Shown here: positions 40,494 through 53,409 of the stretch, one piece after another
Position numbering within the stretch: position 1 is the stretch's first letter
Layout of the letters: each line of letters starts with the position of its first letter
DNA from: Ceratopteris richardii
Lineage: Eukaryota; Streptophyta; Polypodiopsida; Polypodiales; Pteridaceae
Direction: 5' to 3'
Length of the DNA stretch: 64,000 nt
Assembly: GCA_020310875.1 (NCBI GenBank)
Contig: CM035432.1
Location: 92,627,018-92,691,017 of the forward strand
Notes under the pieces: model-generated
Seen by the model: the letters and a program-made list of their open reading frames with translations, nothing else
The model's database searches: none
What the model was told of the DNA's origin: nothing
Program-made: the position numbers and the translations under genes

Positions 40494-41337
40494 TGTCACT
40501 CTAGGACAATGGCAAGTACCAACGTGAGGAGCTTCACCTCATAAATGTCAATCTGTGGAGACGTGAGGACCGGTATGAAGACCGTGAGCAAGTTATGGCA
40601 CAAGTGCGTGAGTGAAAGCACACAAGCATGCACACACATACACAACATGCACACAAGGTAAGAGCAAAGAGTGGAACAATGGAAGATCTTCGATTACAAA
40701 AGAAATCTCTTACAAAGCTCAAATCTACAACAAGCTAACCCCAAAAATGAGCTCTCTAGCCCATTTTATAGTTTTTTGAGTGGTTTTGGCCCTGTCCAGA
40801 CCTAGTGTCTGGCCTAGTTAAAAAATAGGTTCCAGGGCTTATTTGGGGACCCAAATGGAATCTAAAAATTATGAAAATTGGTAGGATGATAGCTCTAATA
40901 CTCCTCAAGCTTGAGGACTCCTCTTCTTGAACAAAATGGAGTTGGAAAAATGGAAAATGGTATTTACAATGGTTTTTAGTGATAAAAATCACTATTTTTA
41001 TAGGGATTTCTTCTGAAAATTTGACATGTGCTTCTTGGAGCTCCCTAAATGCTCCTTCTTCTTGTGTGTCCACTTCTTTGATGCGCTTCCGTGCTTTGTC
41101 CTTAACCTTGAGTGTCAACAAAGCAATAAAGTTTTTGAATTTAATGTTCTTAGGATTTCCAAGCCCAAATAAAAAAAGTGGGCCATGTAGATCAAACTTT
41201 TGATTGTTAAAGAGTATCAAGAGAGAACCCTTTCCAAGCCAGGTATCTTGCAGGTGATTCATGTTTAAGAAGGAGATTTGAAAGTCCACTCACATCCCTA
41301 AAAGTCTAAACATTATCCCATCCTCTATGACTTGACA
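40494..41337 (-). repeat. 5' LTR of element 2 (about 844 bp)
   Basis: It starts TGTCA at 40494 and is best closed by TGACA at 41333-41337 (inverted termini); a shorter end near 41025 is possible. It shares AAGTACCAAC near its inner edge with the element 1 LTR. The palindrome TCCTCAAGCTTGAGGA lies near 40901-40917. No partner LTR is in the window, so it cannot be dated. Confidence 0.6.
40761..40770 (-). promoter_or_regulatory. Putative TATA box in element 2 LTR
   Basis: The minus strand reads TATAAAATGG at a position comparable to the TATA box of the element 1 LTR relative to its inner edge. Confidence 0.5.
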
Positions 41338-41379
41338 CCCTTTGTTTAAAAGAACTTAGGAGGTTTCACTGTTAATCAC

Positions 41380-42700
41380 ATTTATCATTGTTTTATTATG
41401 ATTTTTCTAATATCAAATCCCACGACAAAAAGTCTTCTAGAAATCCCAAAAACATTCAATGCTTTTGGAAGGTCATTGTGAACAAGTGAGTTGGTATCAT
41501 CAACATAGTTTCGAAGAAACAATTCCTCCTAGTAGTTTGGAATCCCATATAATTACTTTTAGAATGATAACCTCTAATGAGCTAGCCCATTGCATCATGG
41601 AAAATGGAAAATAAAAGGAGGCCTAATGGGAAACCCTTCCTAATATATCACTTAAGAAGGAATTACTAAGAGAGATGACCGTTAATGGCTACGCTCCTAG
41701 AAGAATTAGCCAAAAGATAATGAACATATCTGACATATTTTCTTCCTAGAAAAATATGTTGGAGAGACTAAAGGATAAAGTCCCACTCAATTCTATGATA
41801 GGTTTTATCAAAGTAATTTTGAAGAAGAAAAATTTTGGAGCGATTAAGTGGATGAATACCTCAAAGAATTTAGTGATGATGCCATTCAATCCATGGATAT
41901 TATACTTTCCTAGGTTTTATACTTTGAGGTCCCTAATAGCCTCTTTAATTTCAAATTCATCTATGAGCTAATCAAGATGACTGCTTGTGATGGGTTCAAT
42001 AATCTTATTCCTTATCCTTACAATTTTCATTGAGCAAGAAAGGAAATCAGGGTGGATTAAAAATGCTTGAGAAGAATTCCTTGACATCAACAAGTTTCTT
42101 ATGGTCTATAGCATCTTTTCTACCATTATACTTTAGCTCTAGGATATTAATCCTTATTTTTTTCTTTTTTAATGGATGAAAAATTTACTTAATTGGTTTT
42201 CCAAAATTCTCCTTCCAAAAAACTTTTGAAGTGTTCTTAGCTTCCATCTATTCCACAGTTCTAATTCTATATCTGGATTATATTATCTCATGGTGATTTT
42301 CTTCTTGTAAAGCATGTCAGCACTTAGTCTTGTAATCCTCTATTTTCTTTTTTCTATGTTTATCAATTATATTTTTTTTTATGCAATAGGCCAACTGAAA
42401 GCTTGCAAATTGTCATCCATTTTTGTTTTGTAGGTAGGGTATAGTTGGATATCCATTTAATGCAGTCTTTTATTCCTTCTTGGAATGACTCCAAACTAAA
42501 CAATCCAGATTCAATGTCCATCCAATCCCACCTCTGAACAAGAATTATTGTTTCCTATACTATTTGAAAAAAACCACTTAAGTGTCTCTAATAGAGTAGT
42601 TTCTTTGTTGTAAGATCAATTCGTCTTGATAAGTCGTATCAAAAAATTAATAAACACATTTGTTTTCTTAATATTGGACATGTTGATAGAATATCCAACA
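41380..42700 (-). mobile_element. L1-type LINE relic (reverse transcriptase region)
   Basis: Minus-strand translation in several frames gives non-LTR RT blocks in the right order: EFEIKEAIRDLK...HGLNG near 41.9 kb, FDKTYHRIEWDFIL near 41.8 kb, a QGFPLGLLLFSIF block near 41.6 kb (compare RQGDPLSPLLF), and NYVDDTNSLVHNDLPKALNV near 41.5 kb carrying the catalytic DD. There are many stops and frameshifts and no intact ORF. Endonuclease remnants may extend toward 42.95 kb but are not certain. This is an old copy next to the element 2 LTR. Confidence 0.6.
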
Positions 42701-43012
42701 CCCCAAAGGATTTAAAACCCTAACTTTGCAGAACCTCTAAGGGAGGATGTGAGCCTAAACACAAGACCACGTGAGTGGAATCTTCTAACATTGTTATGGT
42801 CTATTCAAGGTCATGTTTAGGGAATGTGAATCATTTCTTGGTTTTACTAGCTAATTTAGACTACATCCCCTTATTATTTTCTTTATCCAAGTTTTCTCAT
42901 ATCATGCTTCTAGCCACTATAGGGGTTCTCTAGATAGAGTTAAGTTCCTCATGAAACTTGGATGTGTCGATAACATCAATGCTTTTCTTTTCAACTAACA
43001 TTGCCGAGTGTT

Positions 43013-44589
<1,577 letters not shown>

Positions 44590-44599
44590 GGATTGCTAG

Positions 44600-45490
44600 C
44601 ATGGTATCTTCTCAGTTTGATGGCACTAACTTTCGGAGATGGAAGGCTCAGATATGGCATACATTGGTTCGTGTAAGTTACACATGTATATGCATAGAGA
44701 TGCATAGTGGCCTCATGGTATGTCCGATCATGTATGGATGGATGATTATGGATGCATTGGTTAGCTCCATTATTCGATTACAGTTTGTGGATTCAATATA
44801 TGAGTTTGTGATGTACGAGGAGACAAGTAGTGCATTCTGGCAAAGACTACATTATATGTATGTGATTCCATTGACTCATGTGAGAATTATATCACATCGA
44901 CAACTTTGATATTGGCACTCTGGCCATGATGCCATACTCGACAATATTGATTCAAGCAGATCCAATGATGTTCATAGAGATATGCACGTGATTCAGGTCC
45001 GGTAGTGGTTTCAGAAGAGCTTATGGCAATTGATTATGCTAGTGATAGTGATATCTCTTTCTCCTATGATTCATCTCACGATTCCTCTTATTCATTGGAT
45101 AGCACACGAATGTCTTGGTTGCTTGGTGCATTAGCCACTTTTCATGTTACTCAACATCATGAGTGGCTTTTTCAATTCTCATATGAGCGTCGTGGATGTG
45201 TGCACATGCCTTATGGTATGACATATGACATTGAGGGTGCAAGAAATGTATACATTATGCTACCTAGTGGACCATCACTTATACTTAGACATATATGTTA
45301 TCTGCCTTGTTTTTTTATGAGCTGGATTTTAGTTAGCCCGTTACAAGAGAGCATATGTTATGCATTGGTGAGCATCATTTTTAGTTGTAGTTGGAACAGC
45401 TTATGCTTATCAGAGGTTCTAGGATTGGGAGTTACTCTATGTGAGAGAAAGTTTCGTCTCATATGTATCCACTACAGATACTCTATGTAA
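44600..45490 (+). pseudogene. Copia C gag and protease remnants
   Basis: Gag-like FDGTNFRRWKAQIW and FVMYEETSSAFWQRLHYMY (UBN2-type pattern). Then a protease-type stretch in which WLLGALATFHVTQH stands where WLLDSGATFHVT is usual, and a SLILRHICYLP block. Parts of the pre-integrase region are seen to about 45490. Confidence 0.6.
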
Positions 45491-45540
45491 GACAGAGTCT
45501 CGTCTGTGGGAGTTCAACCTTATGTGCAATATGAGACTCG

Positions 45541-45908
45541 TCATGTCTCAATTTTCCCAGCTATAGATACGTATTGACATTCATGATACACATGTATGGC
45601 AAGATTTAGATGCTCAGATGGATGTACATGTAGAGCATGTTTTGGATGCTTGTGATGCATATATAGAGCATGATTTTGTTGATCATGTGGATGTTCATAT
45701 AGAGAACACTTTGGTTGTTCAGTTGGATGCTTTAAAGCATGATATGGACACTCATACAGAGCATTCTGATGATACTCAATTAGAGTTAGATCATCAGTTT
45801 GACCTTGGTATTGATCTTGTGCGATTAGCTCATGTGGAGCATGATGATACACTTGGTATGGTAAAGCAGGATAAATCTTATGATATAGTGTGTGGTAGAG
45901 CATATTAG
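45541..45908 (+). CDS. Copia C acidic/His-rich repeat ORF
   Basis: The visible ORF (45618-45908, 96 residues) is built of 11-12-residue units with a D-x-H-x-E-H core (DVHVEH, DAYIEH, DVHIEN, DTHTEH). They start at 45621, 45654, 45690 and 45747, with a further DTHV unit at about 45588 in the same phase. DNA spacing is 33-36 bp for most, so the frame is preserved. Composition is strongly Asp/His/Glu, suggestive of metal binding, but no family is recognised. It occupies the place of integrase in Copia C. Confidence 0.45.
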
Positions 45909-45940
45909 CTCTCAGGTTGCATAGCTAAACACATCCTTGG

Positions 45941-46372
45941 TTGATAGGAATGGATGATTTGGATGCTAAGGAGTCGGTAGTCATGCAGTCATTCTTGGAT
46001 TCTCTCATGACAGATGTTGACACGCATATGTTAGGACATTTTGTTCTTGATGATGGTGCTTTGGATGCTTTGGATACATGCATGGTTGACATGCTTAGGT
46101 TAGCCAGGATAGCACAAGTTTCGTCAACATTTAGGAGTCTGGTGTACAAGTTGTTATGCTTGAGACCAAACTTTGTAGTTGTTATTGGAGCATTTGCACT
46201 TGGAGTTGTCATTCTCTCGATGATTTACATAGGCATAGACCTAGCAGGAGATTTGCAAGAACTTCATCAATTCTTACATCAGTCAGATGTCAACTCGACT
46301 CTTGTCGATATGAGTCTAGAGCAATTTAAGGAGCATGGATATACCTTGTTTGAGGCAGTTGGTGTAGGTTGA
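45941..46372 (+). CDS. Copia C ORF with a single membrane-like segment
   Basis: A 143-residue ORF. Residues ~1-60 are acidic (MDDLDAKESVVMQ, VDTHMLGHFVLDDGALDALD). Residues ~75-100 form a hydrophobic stretch (FVVVIGAFALGVVILSMIYI) long enough for one membrane helix. The C-terminus is acidic again. It ends about 100 bp before the putative polypurine tract. It is not recognised as any Copia enzyme. It could be an envelope-like or captured sequence, or simply an untranslated stretch that happens to be open. Confidence 0.4.
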   Translation: MIGMDDLDAKESVVMQSFLDSLMTDVDTHMLGHFVLDDGALDALDTCMVDMLRLARIAQVSSTFRSLVYKLLCLRPNFVVVIGAFALGVVILSMIYIGIDLAGDLQELHQFLHQSDVNSTLVDMSLEQFKEHGYTLFEAVGVG

Positions 46373-46468
46373 TTGGTATGGGTAGAGATCCAAAATCTTA
46401 CTATACATTATTGTATAGTCCTACATGATTCTTTGTTTGTGTTACCACTTATGGTCACATTGACCCTT

Positions 46469-46517
46469 AAGTAGAAGATTGTTGGGGATGTAAGGATCAT
46501 GTGACCTTACCCCTATA

Positions 46518-46606
<89 letters not shown>

Positions 46607-46607
46607 G

Positions 46608-46647
<40 letters not shown>

Positions 46648-46800
46648 CATAGAGAGAGAGAGCACTATCTCACAATATCACTATGCGAGTTTCTAGTCTC
46701 CTATGGAGATGTGCCCGTCTCTACTCTCCTTTTTCTCCCTTCATCTCCTCCTTGCTCCTCTTATTCAGAACGCCAAAGCCCTTCACCAATCCTACTACTT
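46469..46800 (+). repeat. Putative polypurine tract and 3' LTR start of Copia C
   Basis: AAGTAGAAGAT followed by TGTTGGGG at 46480, as in many Copia 3' junctions (GTGGGAGATTGTTGG type). The LTR includes the AT/AC microsatellite. Its right end is not determined. Confidence 0.5.
46520..46665. repeat. (AT)n-(AC)n-(AT)n-(AG)n microsatellite
   Basis: AT repeat from 46520 to about 46600, AC repeat to about 46627, AT to about 46647, then a short AG run. Confidence 0.97.
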
Positions 46801-48284
46801 AGTAACTGAACCCAACTAGGTCTTGATAGTCCTTGACTATAAGACTCATCTTTTGAATTCTCAACAAGGGGGGAAAGGAGGATTACCTATCATCATACCC
46901 AAAGTAGTCCAAGAAGCCTTGCCTTCACTCTTGTTAGTGCAAGTTTGGCTAGAACTCACCTTCTTTGATTGCTTTCCAATAAGTGGCATATTCTTTAAAT
47001 GTGAGGGCTCTCCAAGTAGTAACCTCAAGGGCTTGTTCATACTCATAGAGTGGTGGGTTATTCCACTATCATTGTTGTTACTAAGTGCATCCTATGAGGA
47101 ATATTGCATGCATGCATGTAGAAACCAAAGTGGACATGGAGAAGGTAGCACAAAACCCTAGGTATTCACCTTCAAGGAGCATTCTGCACTCACCATTATA
47201 GAGTACCTTTTGATCATTAAGAGGTTTTCTAATGATCAGATTTTACTCATGTTGTTTCAATTTACACTATGTGTATGTACATGAACTTTTTTTTTTGAGT
47301 ATTTGATCCAAATATTTTTGCTTCCATATTTACTTCACTTTTTTTTTTCAATCTTGGACTTGAATTTCTCCTTAAACTCATTTCTCCTTTTTTCTTCAAG
47401 ATTATCTTGCTAGTTCTCTATCGTTGATTTATGCTACCCAAACTTGTTTCCATTTTGTTGTGCCAAGAAACTTATTTGTGTAATTTTATGTATTTTTTGT
47501 ATTTTGATTTCTACTACATGCTTCTTTGATTTTAAAAAATTGGTATGCAAATTTGCTTCATTATCATGCTATGCAATGATGTGCTCTTGTATTTTTTTTG
47601 GCTTCCTATGATACTTGTACTTCTGCTTCTATGTTTCTTGACTTAGTCCATCTAACAATACATAGGACTCCATCTTTGGTTCACTCATGATCTTATTCAT
47701 TTCTTGCACATAATCACTTGCAAAAAGAATTACAATCTTTTGATTAATCCTTTTTAACTTTAGAACATTATCTACAAATGTCTATGGATACTTCATGTTC
47801 AATCATCCACACAATTAAAGATGTTTAGAAACCTTACCATGTTCCTTGTCAAATCTTTCTTTTGATCACAAATGTTAGTAGGGAATAAGTTTTTAAGATG
47901 ATTAAAGTGTCAAAAATGGGGCTATTTTTCATAAAGAATACAATCATGACATCAGTTTATATCTAAGTGTTTGTAACATCTTGATAAGAGAATTGCAATT
48001 TTTGCAACTTCATACAATCAAGAGAAAACATCTTCTAACCACGAAACTTCAGCACTTGGATCAAGAACAGATCAATGGAAAGAAAATACACACATAAAAC
48101 AATAGTTCTTCAATCGAAATCCATGGAAATACTCACACATTACTACTCAAAGTCACCAAAGATGTACAATGATGAGATTTGCTTCTCAAGAGCTCTCCAA
48201 GCTTCAATATTATTGAATAATAAAAAAAAGTACTCTCAAAGTGCCCACAGTTATCTTATATACCTTTTCAAGTGAGCTCACCTA
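46801..48284. other. No gene recognised
   Basis: T-rich intergenic-like sequence. A 112-residue open stretch at 46823-47161 shows no domain and has no supporting context. The sequence near 47.27-47.6 kb has many T-runs. Confidence 0.4.
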
Positions 48285-48502
48285 CTAGTAAGAAAAAAAC
48301 TACTAATGCGGCACAAACAAACAAGGAAGACAAAGATGACAAGAAAACAAAAAATCAAAAACAATTTTTCAAGTATTGTAGGGCAAATGATCATGTCATA
48401 AAGAGTTTTTCGTAAATTGGTTGCAAATGAGACAAAGAAAAAAGAGGTTGGAATGGTTGTTGAAGAGGCCTCTACACCTAAAACAAAGTCTGCTAATCTT
48501 TT

Positions 48503-49036
48503 CTTTTCCAAAAGGAAGTTTGGCTATAGCCTTCTCTTCCAAGCTTTAATTAATATAGAACTGTACAAGTGAACAGGCCTAGCAAACATGGGATCCCCCA
48601 AATCCCATGAAGAAAGGGTTGCTTAAAAAACTTGTTAGAATTACAGAGCATTACAAAGAAGGTTAATAACCCTTTTGTCCCCCTCATGGGGAGCACACTT
48701 GAATTTAATCATGTTGCTGTTGAGGAAGAACACTTTATGATTTCTAAATGGTGGGGGTTTCAATTCTTTTTCCTAGAAGGAAAAGAGATTTTTCGATCAA
48801 CCATTCTTTAGGAGGGTTGTCAAAGTTGGTAGGACACCTCTCTTTCAAGATTTCCAGAGGGTCTTGCCTCTTATAGCATTCCACAATGTTGAAGAACAAC
48901 CGATCACATCACCGAATGATGCTTCCTTCCAATTGATTTGTCTCTGTAACAATAGGATTCTCCTAAGGGCCCCCTAGACTGACACTAACTTGGGGCATGA
49001 AAAGAAGACGTGTCCCAAGTCTTCATTGCCATGTAG
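48503..49036 (-). mobile_element. 5'-truncated LINE tail inserted in Copia D
   Basis: The minus strand ends with a LINE C-terminal pattern (EDLGHVFFSCPKL, compare E-x-x-x-H-L-F-F-x-C-P of L1 ORF2), followed by an untranslated tail. It is flanked by an 11-bp duplication GCTAATCTTTT (48492-48502 and 49037-49047). The A-rich end (AAAAG runs) lies at the left on the minus strand, as expected for target-primed insertion. The C-terminal coding has several stops. About 534 bp. Confidence 0.75.
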
Positions 49037-49201
49037 GCTAATCTTTTTCAGAATGAACAATGGGTATTTACTACTTTCTATAGCTAATCTTTTTTTTCCG
49101 GCAATAGCTTACTCTCCTAAAATTTAATAAATAGAAAGATCTACAGCTAATCTTGTTCAGAAAGAACAATGGGCATTTAATACTATCTATAGCTATAAAC
49201 T
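49037..49201 (+). repeat. Local direct repeat in Copia D
   Basis: The ~48-bp stretch starting GCTAATCTTTTTCAGAA at 49037 recurs at 49154 (GCTAATCTTGTTCAGAAAG) with few differences, separated by about 70 bp of unrelated sequence. Confidence 0.65.
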
Positions 49202-49911
49202 ATATTTTCATGAGTAGTGTATGTCTGCAATAGACTTGAATGTTTGGTACTTTGATAGTGGTGCAACCAAACATATTATGTCACAATGCACTTTCTTCAC
49301 TTCACTTGAGCCTTCCCTATAGGAAATATTGTCACACGTGCTAAAAAATCCTCTTATCTTGTAAGGGGAGTTTGAAACATCATTTTAGTTATTGTTTATG
49401 GCACTTCTTTCACATTATCAAATGCTTTATATGCATCAAGGATCAAGAAAAATCTATTGTCAACAACATTAGCCAAGATTGGCTTGGTTGTCAAATTTGT
49501 TGGTGAAATATATACAATTTATGATCTCTCGAATGGTGATGTTATTATTTCTTCTAGCATTTTATGTCATGGTTGTATAAGCCCATAGACTATGTAAATT
49601 TTGTGAATGATTCAACATGGGTAGTTTAAGATTCTAATGCTATCTTAGATGCAAATCTTTGGCATGCATCCTTTGATCATCTATATTTTTCTAGTTTGCT
49701 TGGCTTGCAAGAATCTGAAACGGTGTCTTCTTTGCCCAAACTTGAGGCATCTTCTAAACATGTCTATGAAGGTTATGTTTTGGGCAAAATGCAGTGTTCC
49801 TCCTTCCCAAAAGATGGTTCAGTTAGAGATTCTCATAAGTTACAGCTTATTCATAGTGATATATGTGGTCCTATGCAAATACTTTCATTTGGGATCTGTT
49901 GGAGATAGATG

Positions 49912-50124
49912 TCTGCGGAAGCACGTGAACAGCACAAGGAAGGAGAGGAAGCTTGGAGCACAACACACAATACAGAATGTATTACTAGATAATGTACAAA
50001 GATAAGTAGCCCATTAGGGCAATAGGCATATATACAAGCTGGGGGGAAAAAACCTCCTAAAGAGGGAAAAAAGTGCCCTGGCGGTCCTAGTTTGTTCACA
50101 CACATCACTACCTAAATATATCAA
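49912..50124 (-). repeat. Copia E 3' LTR (about 213 bp) with adjacent polypurine tract
   Basis: The plus strand TGTTGGAGAT at 49912 to ATATATCAAC near 50124. It is followed at 50125-50137 by GAATCCCCCCTGG, a purine-rich tract on the minus strand. No second LTR copy was seen, so limits are approximate. Confidence 0.6.
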
Positions 50125-50200
50125 CGAATCCCCCCTGGGAGTGATGCGGTGAACAAGGAGCTGGCACTCATGTATAAGGAAGTACCAAGCTATGTGGAAA

Positions 50201-50800
50201 TCACTCCACAAAAGGAAGTAAGCCCAAAGCTTTGCGGAAAGCTTCAAACTTCTCCCTAGGCAGAGCCTTCGTGAAAAGGTGTGCAATGTTCTCCTGCATG
50301 GGCACATATGCCAAGCTTATCTCCCCAACAGAGAACCTCTCCCTGGCATACTGATAATGCACCTCAATGTGCTTAGTGCAAGCATGGAACGCAGGGTTCC
50401 TTGCAACTACCAATGCACTCTAACTGTCAGTGAAGATGGTGGTGGCAGAAGACTGACCAACACCCAAATCAGCCATAAGGCATCTGAGCCACACACACTC
50501 AACAGTCACTATGAAAGCTACCCTATACTCAGCCTCACAACTGGAAGTGGCCACAGTAGGTTGCTTCTTGCTCAACCAAGATATACATGAGCTATCAAGC
50601 ATGAAGCAAAAGCCACTAGTGGATACATGAGTGTCATAGCAACCAGCCCAATCAGAGTCAGAAAAAACATGCAAATCTGGTGGTAATGATCCCCCCTTGG
50701 GATAAAACAACCCAAGCAGCTGAGTACCACACAAGTAGCGAAAGATGCGCTTAACCGCCTGCCAATGCTCGACTCCTGGGCAATACATAAACTTGCTCAT
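50201..50800 (-). pseudogene. Copia E RNase H
   Basis: SDSDWAGCYDTHVSTSGFCF, SWLSKKQPTVATSSCEAEYR, then HACTKHIEVHYQYARERF and LAYVPMQENIAHLFTKALP. Copia RNase H motifs in order. Confidence 0.88.
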
Positions 50801-50914
50801 CTATGAGATAGCAAAATGAATATCTGGCCGAGTAATGCATAAGTAAATCAAGCATCCAACAGCCTGCTGATAAAGAACAGCATCAAATGCATCTCCAGCA
50901 TCATGAAGACTCAA

Positions 50915-51640
50915 TCATAAACCTGTCTCCATAGGAGTGGCAATAGGCTTATAGTCTTCAAGGCCAAAACAGTGCAATAATGTGTCAATATATTTCGTTT
51001 GACACAAAGCCATTCCACCATCAACTTGCATAAACTGAATGCCCAAATAGTGATGCAAATGTCCCAAATCAGACATCTCAAATGAGGCATGCAAATCAGC
51101 CTTAAAATCAGCAATATGCTTCTCAATAGGACCAATGAGCAGCATGTCATCAACATAGACAACAATGATCAGAAGCACATCATTAGCACGCTTTACATAT
51201 AAGGTGCTTTCAGTTGGACTATTCTCAAAACCATGTGCAATCAGATAGGCATGTATCTTCTCATACCAAGCATGTGGTGCCTGCTTTAAACCATATAATG
51301 CCTTCTTTAACTTGCACACCTGGTTTTCATGCCCTTTTTGCACAAAGCCACGCGGCTGAAAAACATACACTTCTTCATGCAAGTCACCATTCAGAAATGT
51401 TATTTTAATGTCCAACTTATGTACATTCCAACCATGATGAGCTGCAAGTGCACAGATGCTACGAACTATAGTCATTCAACAAGTAGGTGCAAAGGTCTCA
51501 TCAAAACCAATGCCTCTTTCCTACGCATAACCCTTTGCCACAAGTCTAACTTTATACCTATCAACTGTACCATCAGGCTTACGCTTTAGCTTGTATACCC
51601 ACTTAGTCCCAATGGCCTTCTTGCTAGGAGGCAAGTCACA
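50915..51640 (-). pseudogene. Copia E reverse transcriptase
   Basis: A 186-residue open stretch with KLDIKITFLNGDLHEEVYVF, CKLKKALYGLKQAPHAWYEK, the catalytic YVDD (VVYVDDMLLIG) and MSDLGHLHHYLGIQF. Upstream, GTKWVYKLKRKPDGT-type sequence reaches about 51640. Confidence 0.9.
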
Positions 51641-51867
51641 TAAAGACCAAGTATCATTCTTCATTATAGCATCATATTCAGATTGCATAGCAGCCATCTA
51701 ATTTTTTTATTTTTTTGCTTCATCAAACGAAACAGGCTCATTCTCTTACAGAGACTAGATGCAGCCATAGCATAGTAATCTGATGCAAAAGAGGCACTAT
51801 GAGAGCCTGAACGAGTACGATATGACAGAGGTGCATCTAATTTGTTGTCACGCAAAGTCTACACAAA

Positions 51868-52720
51868 CTATTTTGGCATAGTTTTTGCCTGCTCAATATC
51901 AACTCTCTCATCAACTAGTGCATCATGTAAATGTGCATCAAAAATGGAATGATCTGCATCATCACATGAAACCTGCAGAGGCTCAGAAGTTGCCTCATTG
52001 GGACCAGCACTGGACTTTCCACCTGTAAAAAGAGGTAGTAAAGTATCATACATGTCTTTGGAGCTAACAGATGTCTCCTTAGTACATGAAAGCAATGGCT
52101 GAATAGCATCTTCCACGAAAACATCACGGCTAACCAGAATGCGTTTAGTCTGTGGATGATACAGACGATAGCCTTTACTTTCAAAACTGTACCCAACAAA
52201 AATACATTTTACTACTTTATCATCCAATTTTCTACGATGTTGTTCAGGCACTAATGCATATGCCAAACAACCAAAAACACACAGATGAGCAACAGATGGC
52301 TTGCAATCATGCCAAGCCTCATATGGAGAGATAGACTGCAATGCTTTAGTGGGATACCTGTTAAGTACATATGTTGCACACATGACAGCCTCAAGCCAGA
52401 AACTATGTGGTAAAGCCTGACCCTTGACCATACACCTCACCATCTCCATGAGTGACCTGTTCTTTCGTTTAGCAACTCCATTCTATTGAGGTGTATACGG
52501 CAATGTACACTAGTGTTTTATCCCACGTTCAGCCAGAAATGCATTAAAAGCAGAAGACATATATTCCCTCCCTTGATCTGAACGGAGGGTGCCCATTTTA
52601 CATGTTGATAAATTTTCAGCCAAAACCAAAAACTGTTTGAAGCACATGAACACTTTGGACTTTGCCTTCAATGGATATACCCATCCATGCCTGGTAAAAT
52701 CATCAATGAAAGTCACGAAG
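51868..52720 (-). pseudogene. Copia E integrase
   Basis: Core blocks MTFIDDFTRHGWVYPLKAKS and LRSDQGREYMSSAFNAFL are followed by HSFWLEAVMCATYVLNRYPT, SPYEAWHDCKPSVAHLCVFG and VVKCIFVGYSFESKGYRLY. These correspond to a Copia integrase catalytic core and C-terminal region. Confidence 0.88.
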
Positions 52721-52746
52721 TATATATAATTTCCAAAAGAAGGAGT

Positions 52747-53409
52747 CTACATAGGACCACAGACATCACTATGTACAAGCTGCAATTTCTGAGTAGCCCG
52801 AACTGAACCATCTTTTGGAAATGAGGAACACTTCATTTTGCCCAAAATACAGCCTTCACAGACATGTTTTCCAGGTGCCTCAAGTTTGGGCAAAGAGGAC
52901 ACCATTTTAGATTTCTGTAGGTGTAGCAAACTAGCAAAATTCAGATGACCAAAGCGTGCATGCCAAAGCTTTGCATCTGACATAGCCTGAGAATCATGTA
53001 CTGCATATGCCGAATCATTCAGAGATCTTTCATAGTCTATGAGCTTATACAGCCCATGACATAAAATGCCAGAAGCAATAATCAAATCACCATTTGACAG
53101 ATCATGAATTGTCCACCTGTCATCAATAAATTTCACAACCACGCCAATCTTGGTTAATGTTGAAACTGATAACAAGTTCTTCTTGATCCCTAGCACAAAT
53201 AAAGCATCTGACAAAGTGAAAGAACTACCATCAACAATAGTCAAAATGATCTTACCAACTCCCATAACAAGATAAGAGGAGTTGTTGGCACATGTAATAG
53301 TATTCCCTATAGGGGCAGGCTCGAGTGAAGAGAAGAAATTGCACTGCGAGATAATATGTTTGGTCTCCCCACTGTCAAAGTACCAAACATCTAAGTCTAT
53401 TGCAGACAT
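52747..53409 (-). pseudogene. Copia E protease and pre-integrase region
   Basis: VWYFDSGETKHIISQCNFF is the protease active-site region (DSGE where DSGA is usual). LSDALFVLGIKKNLLSVSTL and the pre-integrase LWHARFGHLNFASLLHLQKS with CEGCILGKMKCSSFPKDG follow. Confidence 0.88.

Larger units (their letters stand above)
28980..41337 (-). mobile_element. Ty3/Gypsy element 2 (element 1 lineage), holding Copia A
   Basis: Minus-strand element with 5' LTR 40494-41337, tRNA-Asp-type primer-binding site, 22-23-bp motif array, N-terminal gag remnant, acidic linker, RT, RNase H, integrase with two zinc modules, and a second retropepsin-like domain. Most of gag and the first protease are absent, and no 3' LTR or ORF A-C equivalents are seen. 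It is broken, with around ten interruptions besides missing parts. It shares lineage features with element 1 but is clearly diverged from it. Copia A sits inside it, so element 2 is older than that insertion. Confidence 0.85.
44590..46480 (+). mobile_element. Ty1/Copia element C, apparently non-autonomous
   Basis: The plus strand codes for a Copia gag (SQFDGTNFRRWKAQIWHTLV), a protease region (ATFHVTQHHEWLFQFS, GMTYDIEGARNVYIMLPSG) and the start of a pre-integrase region. No integrase or RT follows. Instead there are an acidic/His repeat ORF and an ORF with one membrane-like segment. A polypurine tract (AAGTAGAAGATT) and an LTR-like start TGTTGGGGATG at 46480 follow. It is broken in gag-pro, with several interruptions. 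It may have used enzymes supplied by other Copia copies. Confidence 0.55.
48285..49911 (+). mobile_element. Ty1/Copia element D, left segment
   Basis: Plus-strand knuckle region (CRANDHVIK, with NKEDKDDKKTKNQKQ before it), then a protease (VWYFDSG at about 49240) and a pre-integrase region (LWHASFDHLYFSSLLGLQ, CSSFPKDGSVRDSHKLQLIH). Copia E carries the same sequence on the opposite strand (53750-52747). It is broken, with many interruptions, and holds a LINE tail at 48503-49036. Confidence 0.8.

Noticed and set aside
46823-47161. 112-residue protein gene
   Set aside because: No recognisable domain or flanking signals; the composition looks like translated intergenic sequence.
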